Assembly: GCA_020721585.1 (NCBI GenBank)
Contig: DYMK01000005.1
Span: 62,001 to 126,000 of the forward strand
Length of the DNA: 64,000 nt
Origin: Sulfuricurvum sp.
GTDB lineage: Bacteria; Campylobacterota; Campylobacteria; Campylobacterales; Sulfurimonadaceae
Direction of reading: 5' to 3'
The position numbers and the translations under genes were made by a program. A model generated the notes under the pieces. It was not told the DNA's origin. It did not search any database and worked only from the letters and a program-made list of their open reading frames with translations. This document shows positions 18,874-27,685 of this stretch, piece by piece. Each line of letters opens with the position of its first letter. Positions within the stretch are counted from its first letter, which is position 1.

Positions 18874-19977
18874 TTACTCTTCTTTGCGGTTGAGGGCGAT
18901 GAGTACCCCCTCAATCATCTCATCAATATCCCCATCCAACATGGCGTTGATATTGGAATAAGGGATCCCTGAACGGGTATCTTTGATCTGTTGATAGGGG
19001 GCTAGGACGTACGAACGGATTTGGTGACCCCATCCGTTTTCACTTTTTTCGATCCCATCGACGGCGGCCTGTTTTTTCTCCATCTCCAGTTCGTAGAGGC
19101 GAGATTTGAGCATTTTAAATGCGGTCGCTTTGTTTTTGTGCTGACTACGGTCATTTTGACACTGTACGACGATACCACTGGGGATATGGGTGATGCGGAT
19201 AGCCGATTCGGTTTTATTGACGTGTTGCCCCCCCGCCCCTGAAGCACGATAGGTGTCGATCCGAATATCACGGTCTTCGATTTCAATATCGATGTCATCA
19301 TCCAGCTCAGGAGAGACCATGACGGAAGTAAAACTGGTGTGCCGTTTTGCCGCAGAATCGTAGGGACTGATACGGACAAGACGATGGATACCGTTTTCAT
19401 TTTTCAAGTAACCATAGACATTGATCCCTTTGATCAGCAAAGCAGCATCCTTGATCCCCGCCTCTTCCCCCGCTTGGTAATCCAGCACCTCAACGGTAAA
19501 ATCTCTCCGCTCTGCCCAACGGGTATACATCCGCAACAGCATCGATGCCCAATCTTGGGATTCGGTTCCCCCCGCACCCGGATGGATGGTGATAATGGCG
19601 TTGTGACCATCATGCTCACCGCTTAGGAGTACTTCGACCTCCATGGATTTGACCTCGTTTTCCAAACTCACCGCATCGTTAAAAAGGGAGTCGATGGTCT
19701 CTTCATCCCCCTCTTCTTTGGCCATTTCGTACAAATCCATCGTATCATTGAGGAGATTGTTGGTTTTAGAATAACGGCTTAAGCGTCGTTCGAGTTGCGT
19801 TTTTTCTTTTTGAATTATCCCAGCGTATGTCGCATCGTTCCAAAATCCTTCCGAATTTTCCAATTCACTAATCGCGTTTAAACGCGATTGAATCTCCTGT
19901 GGGCGCACCACATCGGTAACATTTTGCATTTTGACGGTCAATGTTTTTAATAATTCGGTATATTCGTAGTGATCCAT
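18874..19977 (-). CDS. prfB: Peptide chain release factor 2
   Basis: RF2 of 367 residues, releasing peptides at UGA and UAA. The GGQ motif for peptidyl-tRNA hydrolysis is present ([16 protein letters not shown]). The stop-recognition tripeptide position reads SPY ([15 protein letters not shown]), where E. coli RF2 has SPF. The start ATG 19977 ([11 protein letters not shown]) is chosen over an upstream extension of 32 residues that is unlike the family. The coding sequence is one uninterrupted frame: the programmed +1 frameshift found in many RF2 genes is absent. Divergent from panC. Confidence 0.95.
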   Translation of the reverse strand: MDHYEYTELLKTLTVKMQNVTDVVRPQEIQSRLNAISELENSEGFWNDATYAGIIQKEKTQLERRLSRYSKTNNLLNDTMDLYEMAKEEGDEETIDSLFNDAVSLENEVKSMEVEVLLSGEHDGHNAIITIHPGAGGTESQDWASMLLRMYTRWAERRDFTVEVLDYQAGEEAGIKDAALLIKGINVYGYLKNENGIHRLVRISPYDSAAKRHTSFTSVMVSPELDDDIDIEIEDRDIRIDTYRASGAGGQHVNKTESAIRITHIPSGIVVQCQNDRSQHKNKATAFKMLKSRLYELEMEKKQAAVDGIEKSENGWGHQIRSYVLAPYQQIKDTRSGIPYSNINAMLDGDIDEMIEGVLIALNRKEE

Positions 19978-20000
19978 AAAAGAATATCCTCTAACTGTAT

Positions 20001-20016
20001 TATAATGGCGATTATA
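20001..20016. promoter_or_regulatory. Divergent -10 elements for panC and prfB
   Basis: TATAAT at 20001-20006 points toward panC and the complement of ATTATA (20011-20016) points toward prfB. Each is 25-41 bases from its start codon. No good -35 is visible for either. Confidence 0.5.
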
Positions 20017-20046
20017 GTATAGATCCCCTGCATAAAGGCTAAAACA

Positions 20047-20862
20047 ATGATCATTGCACGTACGCTCACCCAATTACGAGAGGCTTTGGATGGTGTATCC
20101 GAGTCGATTGGTTTTGTCCCCACGATGGGTGCATTACACAGTGGTCACCGCACTCTCATTGAGACGGCACGTAACGAAAATGGGTGTGTGGTCGTATCAA
20201 TTTACGTCAATCCCACCCAATTTTTGGCGGGGGAAGATTTAAGTAGCTATCCCCGTAAAGAGGAAGCCGATTTTAAAATCTGTGAACTTTCAGGGGTGGA
20301 TGTGTTGTTTTATCCTCAAACGTTGTACGGAACCGATGAGGTAAGTGTCAAGGCTCCTGATATACGAGGATATATCCTTGAGGGGGCTTCTCGTCCGGGG
20401 CATTTTGATGGGGTACTGACGGTGGTGATGAAATTGTTTAACAGTGTCCGTCCCACGCGTGCTTATTTTGGGAAAAAAGATGCCCAGCAACTTGCCCTCA
20501 TTACCCAAATGGTGGAGAATTTTGGCATTCCAGTAGCCATTAGACCCCAAGAGACGGTGCGAGAAAGCGATGGTCTTGCGCTTTCTAGTCGTAACGTCTA
20601 TTTGAACCCTTCTCAGCGTCAGGAGGCATTGAAACTCTCATGCGCTCTTAAAGAATCAACCAAACTGGTGATGGGAGGGGTGTTAAGTACCGCAACCATC
20701 ACCGAGGCAATGTACGCGATCTTAGAGCCTTTGGAGGTCGAATACGTTGCTATTGTCAACCGTGCATTTGAGGCGATCTCTGAGGTTGTGGTGGGGGATA
20801 CGATTGTCTTGGTAGCCGCACGCGTGGGGACAACGCGACTAATTGACAACGTGTGGATGTGA
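20047..20862 (+). CDS. panC: Pantothenate synthetase
   Basis: A 271-residue PanC that condenses pantoate and beta-alanine using ATP, the last step of vitamin B5 synthesis. The nucleotide-binding signature [12 protein letters not shown], the segment [25 protein letters not shown] and KKDAQQL, and SSRNVYL near the C-terminal domain are all present. No other pan genes adjoin. Its 3' end overlaps the convergent ftsI gene by 24 bp. Confidence 0.97.
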   Translation: MIIARTLTQLREALDGVSESIGFVPTMGALHSGHRTLIETARNENGCVVVSIYVNPTQFLAGEDLSSYPRKEEADFKICELSGVDVLFYPQTLYGTDEVSVKAPDIRGYILEGASRPGHFDGVLTVVMKLFNSVRPTRAYFGKKDAQQLALITQMVENFGIPVAIRPQETVRESDGLALSSRNVYLNPSQRQEALKLSCALKESTKLVMGGVLSTATITEAMYAILEPLEVEYVAIVNRAFEAISEVVVGDTIVLVAARVGTTRLIDNVWM

Positions 20863-22656
20863 TTTTTTTCCCTTAGTTTTTGGGTGTTTTTTGGGAGCGG
20901 TGCTATTGCGATCAGGGGTTAAATAGTGCTGCTCCACCATCATATCGACAATCCCTTTGAAGACGGGAACGGCGGTATCGGCGGCAAAATAGCCCTGTTT
21001 GGGGTTGATGATAAAAATTCCAATGGTGTATGCATGGGTTTTGTCGTTGGCAAATCCGACAAAGGAGCTGTGATAGGTATTGCTATACCCCCCATTCTTA
21101 GCAATATGGGCAGTTCCCGTTTTCCCCCCAATCTCCAATCCTGCCGTTCTTGCTCCCGTTCCTGTCCCTTTGTTGACCGTCTTGATTAAAATTTGCTTCA
21201 TTTGATCCGCCGTTGCGGGGGTGATAATCTGAAGTGGTGGGGTAACGTGCATCGAAGACACTTTCCCTTTTTCGGTGAGAATCGTATCCACAACCATGGG
21301 ATTGACCAGTGTACCGTGATTGTTGAAGGCGTTAAAAGCTTTAAGGATTTGCAACGCATTGGCACGCATCCCATACCCATACGCCGTAATGGCTTTATAG
21401 AGATAGTTGTTCAGTTGCAGGGGGCTTGGGATGGTTCCTCGTTTTTCGTAGGGTAAATCAACTCCGCTAAAATGGGTAAATCCAAACCGCTCCAACCCTT
21501 CATGGTACTCACCACCCGTGAGTTTTTGTGCCAGTTGGGCAATCCCGATATTGGAGGAGTGGACGATCACATCTTCGGCACTGATGAGTTTAAAGGGGTG
21601 TTCGTCTACGATGGTTTTGCGTCCCATGGTGTAGCGTCCGTTGTGACCGTTGACCAAATCGTTCAAATGTACCAGATGGTGGTCCAGTAAGAGGGCGAAG
21701 ATAATGGGCTTAATGACCGATCCGGGTTCATAACTGTACTCAATGGCATTGGTATTGAGTGAGGGGTAGTCATTTTTGTGGATGCTGCTGGGATCAAAAC
21801 GGTTGGAGCTTGCCAATACCAAAATTTTCCCCGTTTTTGCCTCCATGACTGTGGCGATGATCTCATCGGCTTGAAGTTTGGCATTGATCGAACGGGTAAT
21901 CATCTCAGCGCGCGCTTGGAGGGCGATGGGAATATTGAGTTTAAGGCTTAGACCGTTGATTTGTGGGGTAATGGAGCTTTGTTTATTAAGAATCAAATAG
22001 CCATTGACATCCCGTATGGCACGTTGCGATTTGTTTTGTTGGGGATTGAGTTCTTGATCAAAATATTTTTCAAGCCCTTTAATACCATACGTTCGGGTAT
22101 AGCCATCCTCTTCGATTTTGCGGGTATATCCCACAAGGGGGGTGAGGAGATTGCCATAGGGGTACTCGCGTGCTTCACCGCTTTCTAAAATATTTAATCC
22201 CTGTAAAACCCGTTGGTGATTGGGCAATTCGTATTCGATAAAAACATGAAGACTGCGCAACTCAAACGCAAGGGTACGAAGGTACATTGCCTCTTTGGGG
22301 GGGATATGATAACTAAGGGTGACGGATCCTTTTTTGCTGTGGATACGTTTGCGTACCTCTTTGGGACTCATCCCACTGTAGATACTAAAAAGTTGGATAA
22401 ACAGTTCCTCTTTTTGGGGATCAATGTTATGGGTATTGACCACCGCTTTGTAGAGTTTTTGGGTAGTAGCGATGTGAAATCCATCGGCACTGATAATGTT
22501 TCCCCGTTGGGCTTTGGAGGTCTCTTCGGAGTAAATGGAGGGGATGGCGCGTTGGTGAAGGGCAGTGTAGAGCATAACCGCCAAAAAGAGGACAAATCCG
22601 AACGTCAAAACGCTAAAAAGGGCAAAAATTTTCTTGAACTTATTGGAATGACGCAT
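20839..22656 (-). CDS. ftsI: Penicillin-binding protein FtsI-like (class B transpeptidase)
   Basis: A 605-residue class B PBP with one N-terminal membrane anchor (residues about 10-33), a pedestal domain starting RGNIISADG, and a C-terminal transpeptidase domain. Catalytic motifs: SVIK (EPGSVIKPI, nucleophile Ser), SSN (VHSSNIG) and KTGT (GGKTGTAHI). It crosslinks septal peptidoglycan. ATG 22656 is used; a TTG lies one codon earlier. The C-terminal tail is basic (about 25 residues rich in Lys and His) and overlaps panC. ftsW lies on the opposite strand just upstream, consistent with a role in division. Confidence 0.9.
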   Translation of the reverse strand: MRHSNKFKKIFALFSVLTFGFVLFLAVMLYTALHQRAIPSIYSEETSKAQRGNIISADGFHIATTQKLYKAVVNTHNIDPQKEELFIQLFSIYSGMSPKEVRKRIHSKKGSVTLSYHIPPKEAMYLRTLAFELRSLHVFIEYELPNHQRVLQGLNILESGEAREYPYGNLLTPLVGYTRKIEEDGYTRTYGIKGLEKYFDQELNPQQNKSQRAIRDVNGYLILNKQSSITPQINGLSLKLNIPIALQARAEMITRSINAKLQADEIIATVMEAKTGKILVLASSNRFDPSSIHKNDYPSLNTNAIEYSYEPGSVIKPIIFALLLDHHLVHLNDLVNGHNGRYTMGRKTIVDEHPFKLISAEDVIVHSSNIGIAQLAQKLTGGEYHEGLERFGFTHFSGVDLPYEKRGTIPSPLQLNNYLYKAITAYGYGMRANALQILKAFNAFNNHGTLVNPMVVDTILTEKGKVSSMHVTPPLQIITPATADQMKQILIKTVNKGTGTGARTAGLEIGGKTGTAHIAKNGGYSNTYHSSFVGFANDKTHAYTIGIFIINPKQGYFAADTAVPVFKGIVDMMVEQHYLTPDRNSTAPKKHPKTKGKKSHPHVVN

Positions 22657-22804
22657 CAAACTACTTCGTCATAAAAAAGCATGGGGGGTATAGTATCCAA
22701 AGCACGGGGTATTCTTTTTGCACGATTTACTCTACTTTCATTTTATTGACATCAACAGCTTGGTATACTGCCAAAAATTATACCCCAAACAAGATAAAAA
22801 CACC

Positions 22805-23977
22805 ATGCCTGATAAAAAATTATTTAGTTTAACCGCCACGCTTATTGCAATAGGGATTCTTTGTTCCTATACCCTCTCAGCGTACGCCGTGGTTCTTTTC
22901 GACTATGGGAGTTTCCATTTTGTGGTGCGTGAAGTCGTTATTGCCCTTCTCTCGCTCACTTTGATGTGGATCATTGCCCGATTGGACAGTGACCAATGGC
23001 TCCACCCTTTGGGATTAACCCTGTTTTGGGGGGGGATTTTTTTGATGCTTATTATGCCCTTTCTCCCCGCTTCGTTGGTAAGTGAAGTCAATGGTGCCAA
23101 ACGGTGGATCAAAATTTTAGGGTTATCCATCGCCCCTGTGGAATTTTTTAAAGTGGGATTTGTTTACTTTTTAGCGTGGAGTTTTTCCCGTAAATTGGGG
23201 CATCATGGGGGGATGGGGCTGATTGAAGAGTTTAAGCGGTTCGCCCCTTACGCGGGGGTTTTTGTGGTCGTGATGTTTTTGATTGCGGTCGTCCAAAACG
23301 ATTTGGGACAAGTGGTCGTATTGTCACTGACCTTAGCATTTATGCTCTTTTTTGCGGGGAGCAGTTTTCGCTTTTTTATGAGTTTGATTATGGGGGCCGT
23401 TGCCTTTTTTCTCCTTTTTATTGCCATTGCTCCGCATCGAATTGACCGTATTTTGTCGTGGTGGGCATCGGCACAAAGTACCATATTGGCATTTTTCCCC
23501 GAAGTGATTGCCAAACATTTACGCATTGCCAAAGTCGAAGAGGCATATCAGATTGGTCACTCCATGAATGCCATCTACAATGGGGGAATTTTTGGGGTGG
23601 GGTTGGGCAATGGAACCTTCAAATTGGGATTTTTGAGCGAAGTGCATACCGATTTTGTGTTAGCGGGGATTGCGGAAGAGTTTGGCTTTGTCGGTATTGT
23701 GGTGGTCACATTGCTGTTTGTGGCGTTGTTGCAACGGGTGTTTCGGATCGCCAACCGTTCGGTCAAAGACATCGAATACCTTTTTAGTCTGGGAGTAGGG
23801 TTGTTGATTACCTTTGCGTTTTTGATGAATGCGTATGGGATTAGCGGTCTCACCCCCATCAAGGGAATTTCCGTCCCTTTTTTAAGCTACGGAGGCTCTT
23901 CGATGCTGGCATCGAGTATCGCTATCGGGATGGTTTTAATGATCTCCCAAAAAATAACTACCGCACAGGGGAGATAA
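22805..23977 (+). CDS. ftsW: FtsW-type SEDS peptidoglycan glycosyltransferase
   Basis: A 390-residue polytopic membrane protein of the SEDS family that polymerises lipid II at the septum with its cognate class B PBP (ftsI lies next to it, divergent). Conserved blocks: NGAKRWI, EFFKVGFVYFLAW, QNDLGQ, GVGLGNGTFKLGFLSEVHTD, AEEFGFVG and the C-terminal SGLTPIKGISVPFLSYGGSS. The start MPDKKLFS at 22805 is chosen as the first residue before the first membrane span; the frame extends 29 codons upstream with unlikely sequence. A run of eight G (23028-23035) lies in the coding region. murG follows after three bases. Confidence 0.93.
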   Translation: MPDKKLFSLTATLIAIGILCSYTLSAYAVVLFDYGSFHFVVREVVIALLSLTLMWIIARLDSDQWLHPLGLTLFWGGIFLMLIMPFLPASLVSEVNGAKRWIKILGLSIAPVEFFKVGFVYFLAWSFSRKLGHHGGMGLIEEFKRFAPYAGVFVVVMFLIAVVQNDLGQVVVLSLTLAFMLFFAGSSFRFFMSLIMGAVAFFLLFIAIAPHRIDRILSWWASAQSTILAFFPEVIAKHLRIAKVEEAYQIGHSMNAIYNGGIFGVGLGNGTFKLGFLSEVHTDFVLAGIAEEFGFVGIVVVTLLFVALLQRVFRIANRSVKDIEYLFSLGVGLLITFAFLMNAYGISGLTPIKGISVPFLSYGGSSMLASSIAIGMVLMISQKITTAQGR

Positions 23978-23980
23978 ATC

Positions 23981-25009
23981 ATGAACATTGTTTTAACCGG
24001 AGGCGGTACGGGGGGGCATTTGGTGATCGCCTCTGCTTTGGCAACGGAAGCCAAAAAACGGGGGCATCGTGTCGTTTTTATTGGTTCACAATCGGGACAA
24101 GATTACCAATGGTTTGGGGAGAGTACCCTGTTTGAAACCACCTATTTTTTAGAGACGACCGGCGTTGTCAATAAAACAGGGTTGGGAAAAGTGGGTGCGG
24201 TGTGGAAGATTATCAAAGCCGTTGTCCTCTCCAAAGCCATTTTGCGGGAGTTTAACGCCGATGTTGTCATCAGTGTCGGAGGATTTTCCGCTGCACCCGC
24301 AGCGTTAGCCGCAGTGGTGAGTAAAACTCCCTTGTACATCCACGAACAAAATGCGGTGATGGGAACTCTTAATCGTCTCCTTCGCCCTTACGCCAAAGGA
24401 TTTTACAGCTCGTATGAGGGGGGAGAACACCATTGTGACTATCCCGTGCGAGAGACCTATTTTCACCATCGACGTACCCGTAAAAAAGTAAAAACGGTCA
24501 TTTTCTTGGGGGGATCGCAAGGGGCGATGTTTATTAATGATTTAGCTTTGGAATTAGCCGCATGGTTGGATGAAAAAGGGATCAAAATCATCCACCAATG
24601 CGGTGCCAAAGAGGAGGAACGGATTAAAGCTGCGTACCACGCATTGGGGATTAACGCAGAGGTGTATGGCTTCACTTCCCGTATTGGGGAACTCATTATC
24701 CGCAGTGATTTTGCCATCAGTCGTTCGGGTGCAAGTACCCTTTGGGAGCTGTGTGCTACGGGAATTCCTGCCTTTTATATCCCTTATCCCAGTGCAGCTG
24801 GGGATCATCAATACCACAATGCCTCGTACGTTATTGAGCATCAAGCAGGGTGGTGTGAGCGTCAGGGAGAAGGATTGGCCGAAAAACTTAAAAAGGCGAT
24901 GGGGGAAACGATTGAACCCATGAGCAAACGTGCCATGGCATTGATCGCCCCCAATGGAGCCAAAACGATTATTGAAAAAATCGAAATACTCGAAGAGAAC
25001 GCACACTAA
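23981..25009 (+). CDS. murG: UDP-GlcNAc:lipid I N-acetylglucosaminyltransferase
   Basis: MurG of 342 residues, a peripheral GT-B enzyme making lipid II at the inner face of the membrane. The G-loops are visible: TGGGTGGHLVIASALA at the N terminus, GGFSAAPAALAA, and GGSQGAMFIND in the second domain, plus SRSGASTLWELCATGIPAFYIPYP that binds the sugar nucleotide. It probably forms an operon with ftsW. Its 3' end overlaps the convergent barstar gene by four bases. Confidence 0.97.
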   Translation: MNIVLTGGGTGGHLVIASALATEAKKRGHRVVFIGSQSGQDYQWFGESTLFETTYFLETTGVVNKTGLGKVGAVWKIIKAVVLSKAILREFNADVVISVGGFSAAPAALAAVVSKTPLYIHEQNAVMGTLNRLLRPYAKGFYSSYEGGEHHCDYPVRETYFHHRRTRKKVKTVIFLGGSQGAMFINDLALELAAWLDEKGIKIIHQCGAKEEERIKAAYHALGINAEVYGFTSRIGELIIRSDFAISRSGASTLWELCATGIPAFYIPYPSAAGDHQYHNASYVIEHQAGWCERQGEGLAEKLKKAMGETIEPMSKRAMALIAPNGAKTIIEKIEILEENAH

Positions 25010-25392
25010 GAAAGCGGTGTCGTTTCCTTAACATACACCCAAAAGCGTTGACCTTGGGTTGACCAAAAATTCGCAGCCTCCGCAAAAATCTCTTTTACTA
25101 TCGTTGTGTCGGTATCGCTTAGATGCAACGGTGGAAACACCCAAAGAACCCCTTTTTTCTCGGTCGGCAAATCACATAGCGCATCCGCTAGGGCATCCCA
25201 GTTGGTCGGAAAAGGATCATAAAATCCTCCCGCTTGGGCAAGGGCATGGATGAGGTTTTCTTTGGTCGTAAGGTTTTCACCCTTCACGTCAAACAAGGCT
25301 AAATTTTCCACTTCTGCCATCAAACGCATCGCCTCAAAGGAGAGGGTCGTGGTTGCAAAAGGTTTATAGTCGGAGGTGAATAAATGGTTCAT
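25006..25392 (-). CDS. Barstar-like ribonuclease inhibitor
   Basis: A 128-residue cytoplasmic protein with the barstar pattern. Seen are a beta strand then helix (NLALFDVKGENLTTKENLIHAL) and the inhibitor helix region FYDPFPTNWDALADALCDL, aligning with the YGENLDALWDCL segment of barstar. It starts immediately after the stop of the secreted RNase gene (TAA then ATG), so toxin and inhibitor are translated together. Predicted role: bind and neutralise the RNase while it is still inside the cell. Confidence 0.88.
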   Translation of the reverse strand: MNHLFTSDYKPFATTTLSFEAMRLMAEVENLALFDVKGENLTTKENLIHALAQAGGFYDPFPTNWDALADALCDLPTEKKGVLWVFPPLHLSDTDTTIVKEIFAEAANFWSTQGQRFWVYVKETTPLS

Positions 25393-25764
25393 TTAGTGGG
25401 TGATCCGTTGGAAAGATTGGTAATGATCTTGGGTGTAGTAGTATTCCCCGACACTGCCACTGATGATACGACGCGTTCCCCGATTGGAGGCACCCGGAGT
25501 AGTAACGGTATATTCATGGTAATACCCTTTGGGGTAGATGGGGAGAAGGTGTTCTCGATTTTGAAACACGATTCCATCCCGCGGATAGGGAAAAGGGCCG
25601 CCTCGTTGAATGAGGCTTAAGGTTGTTTTAGCCTCTGGTGGGAGCATGGTGATGGATACGGTTGAGGGGGCATTGTTGTTATGGTTAAAATCGTATCCAT
25701 AACTGCTTCCTGTGAGTCCGAAAAAGAGGGCAAGGGTAAGAAGAAGGTTTTGAATGAATCGCAT
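25393..25764 (-). CDS. Secreted guanyl-specific ribonuclease of the RNase Sa/barnase family
   Basis: A 123-residue precursor with a signal peptide (about 1-23, ending SSYG). The mature domain closely follows Streptomyces RNase Sa: LPPEAKTTLSLIQRGGPFPY, DGIVFQNREHLLP, GYYHEYTVTTPGASNRGTRRI and DHYQSFQRI. The catalytic residues are all kept: Glu84 (general base), Arg99 and His114. The mature part has no cysteine, so the disulfide of RNase Sa is missing. It cuts RNA after guanosine in related enzymes. It is paired with a downstream barstar gene. This family is mostly known from actinobacteria, bacilli and fungi, so acquisition by transfer is likely but not proven. Confidence 0.92.
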   Translation of the reverse strand: MRFIQNLLLTLALFFGLTGSSYGYDFNHNNNAPSTVSITMLPPEAKTTLSLIQRGGPFPYPRDGIVFQNREHLLPIYPKGYYHEYTVTTPGASNRGTRRIISGSVGEYYYTQDHYQSFQRITH

Positions 25765-25850
25765 TGGGTTAAATTCCTTTGACTTTTGATAGATGGCATG
25801 ATACCTAAAAATTCAATTTTTTATTTTAGGTGGGCTAGAGAGGTCACTTT

Positions 25851-25859
25851 TGCTATAAT
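25851..25859 (+). promoter_or_regulatory. Extended -10 upstream of leuA
   Basis: TGCTATAAT at 25851-25859 is identical in form to the S10 cluster's extended -10. The leuA start is 58 bases downstream, after ATAGGAG. No convincing -35 is seen. Confidence 0.5.
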
Positions 25860-25917
25860 TGCGCCACTTATTGCCATGAGCAAGGGGAATAAGAAGAGAT
25901 TGTTATAGGAGTTTAGC

Positions 25918-27585
25918 ATGAAAAACGGATCCACAGGAAAATATCGCCCGTATCCACAAGTTGATTTACCCCATCGTAGTTGGCCTACCAAGACCATCAC
26001 GCACACCCCGATATGGTGCAGTGTCGATCTTCGCGACGGAAACCAAGCGTTGATCACCCCCATGAACTTGGAACAAAAACTCTCTCTTTTTACCCTCTTG
26101 CTGAAACTTGGATTTAAAACCATTGAGGTGGGATTCCCCTCCGCATCCAAGGTAGAGTTTGATTTTTTACGCACTTTGGTCGAGCAAAAGCTTATTCCCG
26201 ATGATGTGACCGTTCAAGTCCTTGTCCAAGCGCGGGAACATTTGATCGACAAAACCTTTGAATCACTCGCGGGAGTCAAAAAAGCGATTGTCCATTTGTA
26301 CAACTCCACCTCGGTCGCCCAGCGTAAAATCGTGTTTGGCAAAGAACAAGACGAGATTATTGCGCTTGCGTTAGAGGGGGTCGATATGGTCAAAGAGCGT
26401 GCAGCGAAGCATGAGGGTGAAATTATGTTGGAGTACTCCCCTGAGAGTTTTACGGGGACGGAATTGGAATTTGCCGCTCGTATTTGTAATGCGGTCACCG
26501 ATCGATGGGGGATCAGCGCAGAGCGAAAAGTGGTGATCAATCTCCCCGCAACGGTCGAAATGGCAACCCCCAATGTTTACGCCGATCAAATTGAGTGGAT
26601 GGGTGAACACCTTACCAACCGTGAACACGTGCTTATTTCGACCCACACCCATAATGACCGCGGAACCTCGGTTGCCGCGACCGAATTGGCGTTGTTGGCG
26701 GGGGCAGATCGTGTCGAGGGGACATTGCTTAGCAACGGTGAACGGACGGGGAATGTGGACATTATCACACTGGCACTCAATATGTACACTCAAGGGGTTG
26801 ATCCTGAACTTGATTTTAGTGATTTAGAGCGTGTGGTGGAGGTGGTCGAAGCGTGTACTGACATGAAAACCCATGAACGTCATCCGTACGTCGGGGAGTT
26901 GGTCTACACCGCCTTTTCAGGGTCGCATCAAGACGCGATTAACAAAGGGTTGGCGTACCAACGTGCCAAAGCGGATGAATTTTGGGAAGTGCCGTATTTG
27001 CCGATTGACCCTTCCGATGTGGGGCGCAATTATGAGGGGATTATCCGTATTAACTCCCAATCGGGTAAGGGGGGAATCGCCTATCTCCTTGAAGAAAATT
27101 TTGGCTACGCGTTACCCAAAAAAATGCACCCTGAAATTGGGCGTATTGTCCAAAAAGTGACCGATGAGGTGGGACGCGAACTCACCGCTGAGGAGATTTT
27201 GAGTATTTTTGAACAAACCTATTTTGGGGAACCACACGACATCGAATTTGTCGATTATTCTATCGTCTCTGAGCGGGCCAAAGAGCATTCGGCTAAATGT
27301 GTCTTGGAATATACCCACAATGGAATCTTAATCCAAAGCGAAGGGGAGGGGAATGGCCCTATCGATGCGTGCCGAAAAGCATTGCGAAAAGAGTATTCGC
27401 ATGAGTTCAAAATTCTCTCCTATTTTGAACATTCACGCGGGGAACTCTCCAGTGCTGAAGCGGTCGCGTACATCGAAATTCAAACGGAGAGTTTGGAGAA
27501 ATTTTTCGGGGTAGGGTGTGATAATGACATCACGGTTGCCTCGATTAAGGCGATGTTTAGCGCGCTGAATCGGGCGTTTTCGTAA
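25918..27585 (+). CDS. leuA: 2-isopropylmalate synthase (long LeuA form)
   Basis: A 555-residue enzyme condensing acetyl-CoA with 2-oxoisovalerate, the first committed step of leucine synthesis. The catalytic barrel has the metal and substrate site DLRDGNQALITPM, the HTHNDRGTSVAATELAL metal histidines, and GTLLSNGERTGNVDIITL. The linker and C-terminal allosteric domain follow (from about residue 430). Length and start resemble the actinobacterial-type LeuA2 rather than the 400-residue form. It stands alone; leuBCD are not in the window. A palindromic repeat follows eight bases after the stop. Confidence 0.95.
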   Translation: MKNGSTGKYRPYPQVDLPHRSWPTKTITHTPIWCSVDLRDGNQALITPMNLEQKLSLFTLLLKLGFKTIEVGFPSASKVEFDFLRTLVEQKLIPDDVTVQVLVQAREHLIDKTFESLAGVKKAIVHLYNSTSVAQRKIVFGKEQDEIIALALEGVDMVKERAAKHEGEIMLEYSPESFTGTELEFAARICNAVTDRWGISAERKVVINLPATVEMATPNVYADQIEWMGEHLTNREHVLISTHTHNDRGTSVAATELALLAGADRVEGTLLSNGERTGNVDIITLALNMYTQGVDPELDFSDLERVVEVVEACTDMKTHERHPYVGELVYTAFSGSHQDAINKGLAYQRAKADEFWEVPYLPIDPSDVGRNYEGIIRINSQSGKGGIAYLLEENFGYALPKKMHPEIGRIVQKVTDEVGRELTAEEILSIFEQTYFGEPHDIEFVDYSIVSERAKEHSAKCVLEYTHNGILIQSEGEGNGPIDACRKALRKEYSHEFKILSYFEHSRGELSSAEAVAYIEIQTESLEKFFGVGCDNDITVASIKAMFSALNRAFS

Positions 27586-27592
27586 GTTTTTC

Positions 27593-27618
27593 GTCATTCC
27601 CGCGAAGGCGGGAATCCA
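27593..27618. repeat. Palindromic repeat, single GTCATTCCCGC-type unit
   Basis: GTCATTCCCGCG, AAG, then CGGGAATCCA: a stem of ATTCCCGC/GCGGGAAT. It is the same unit as at 32307, 52378 and 57976. It sits just after leuA and could act as a 3' stem. Confidence 0.8.
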
Positions 27619-27685
27619 ATTTTTCCAAGCATACACTAATTTCACAGGTATGGTAAAGCGTATTTTACAGAATCGTATTTGGCTA

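Noticed and set aside
23028-23035. G8 tract in ftsW as a phase-variable switch
   Set aside because: The tract encodes Trp-Gly-Gly in a gene that should be essential. Runs of six to eight G or C are common across this window in housekeeping genes, so slippage control is unlikely.
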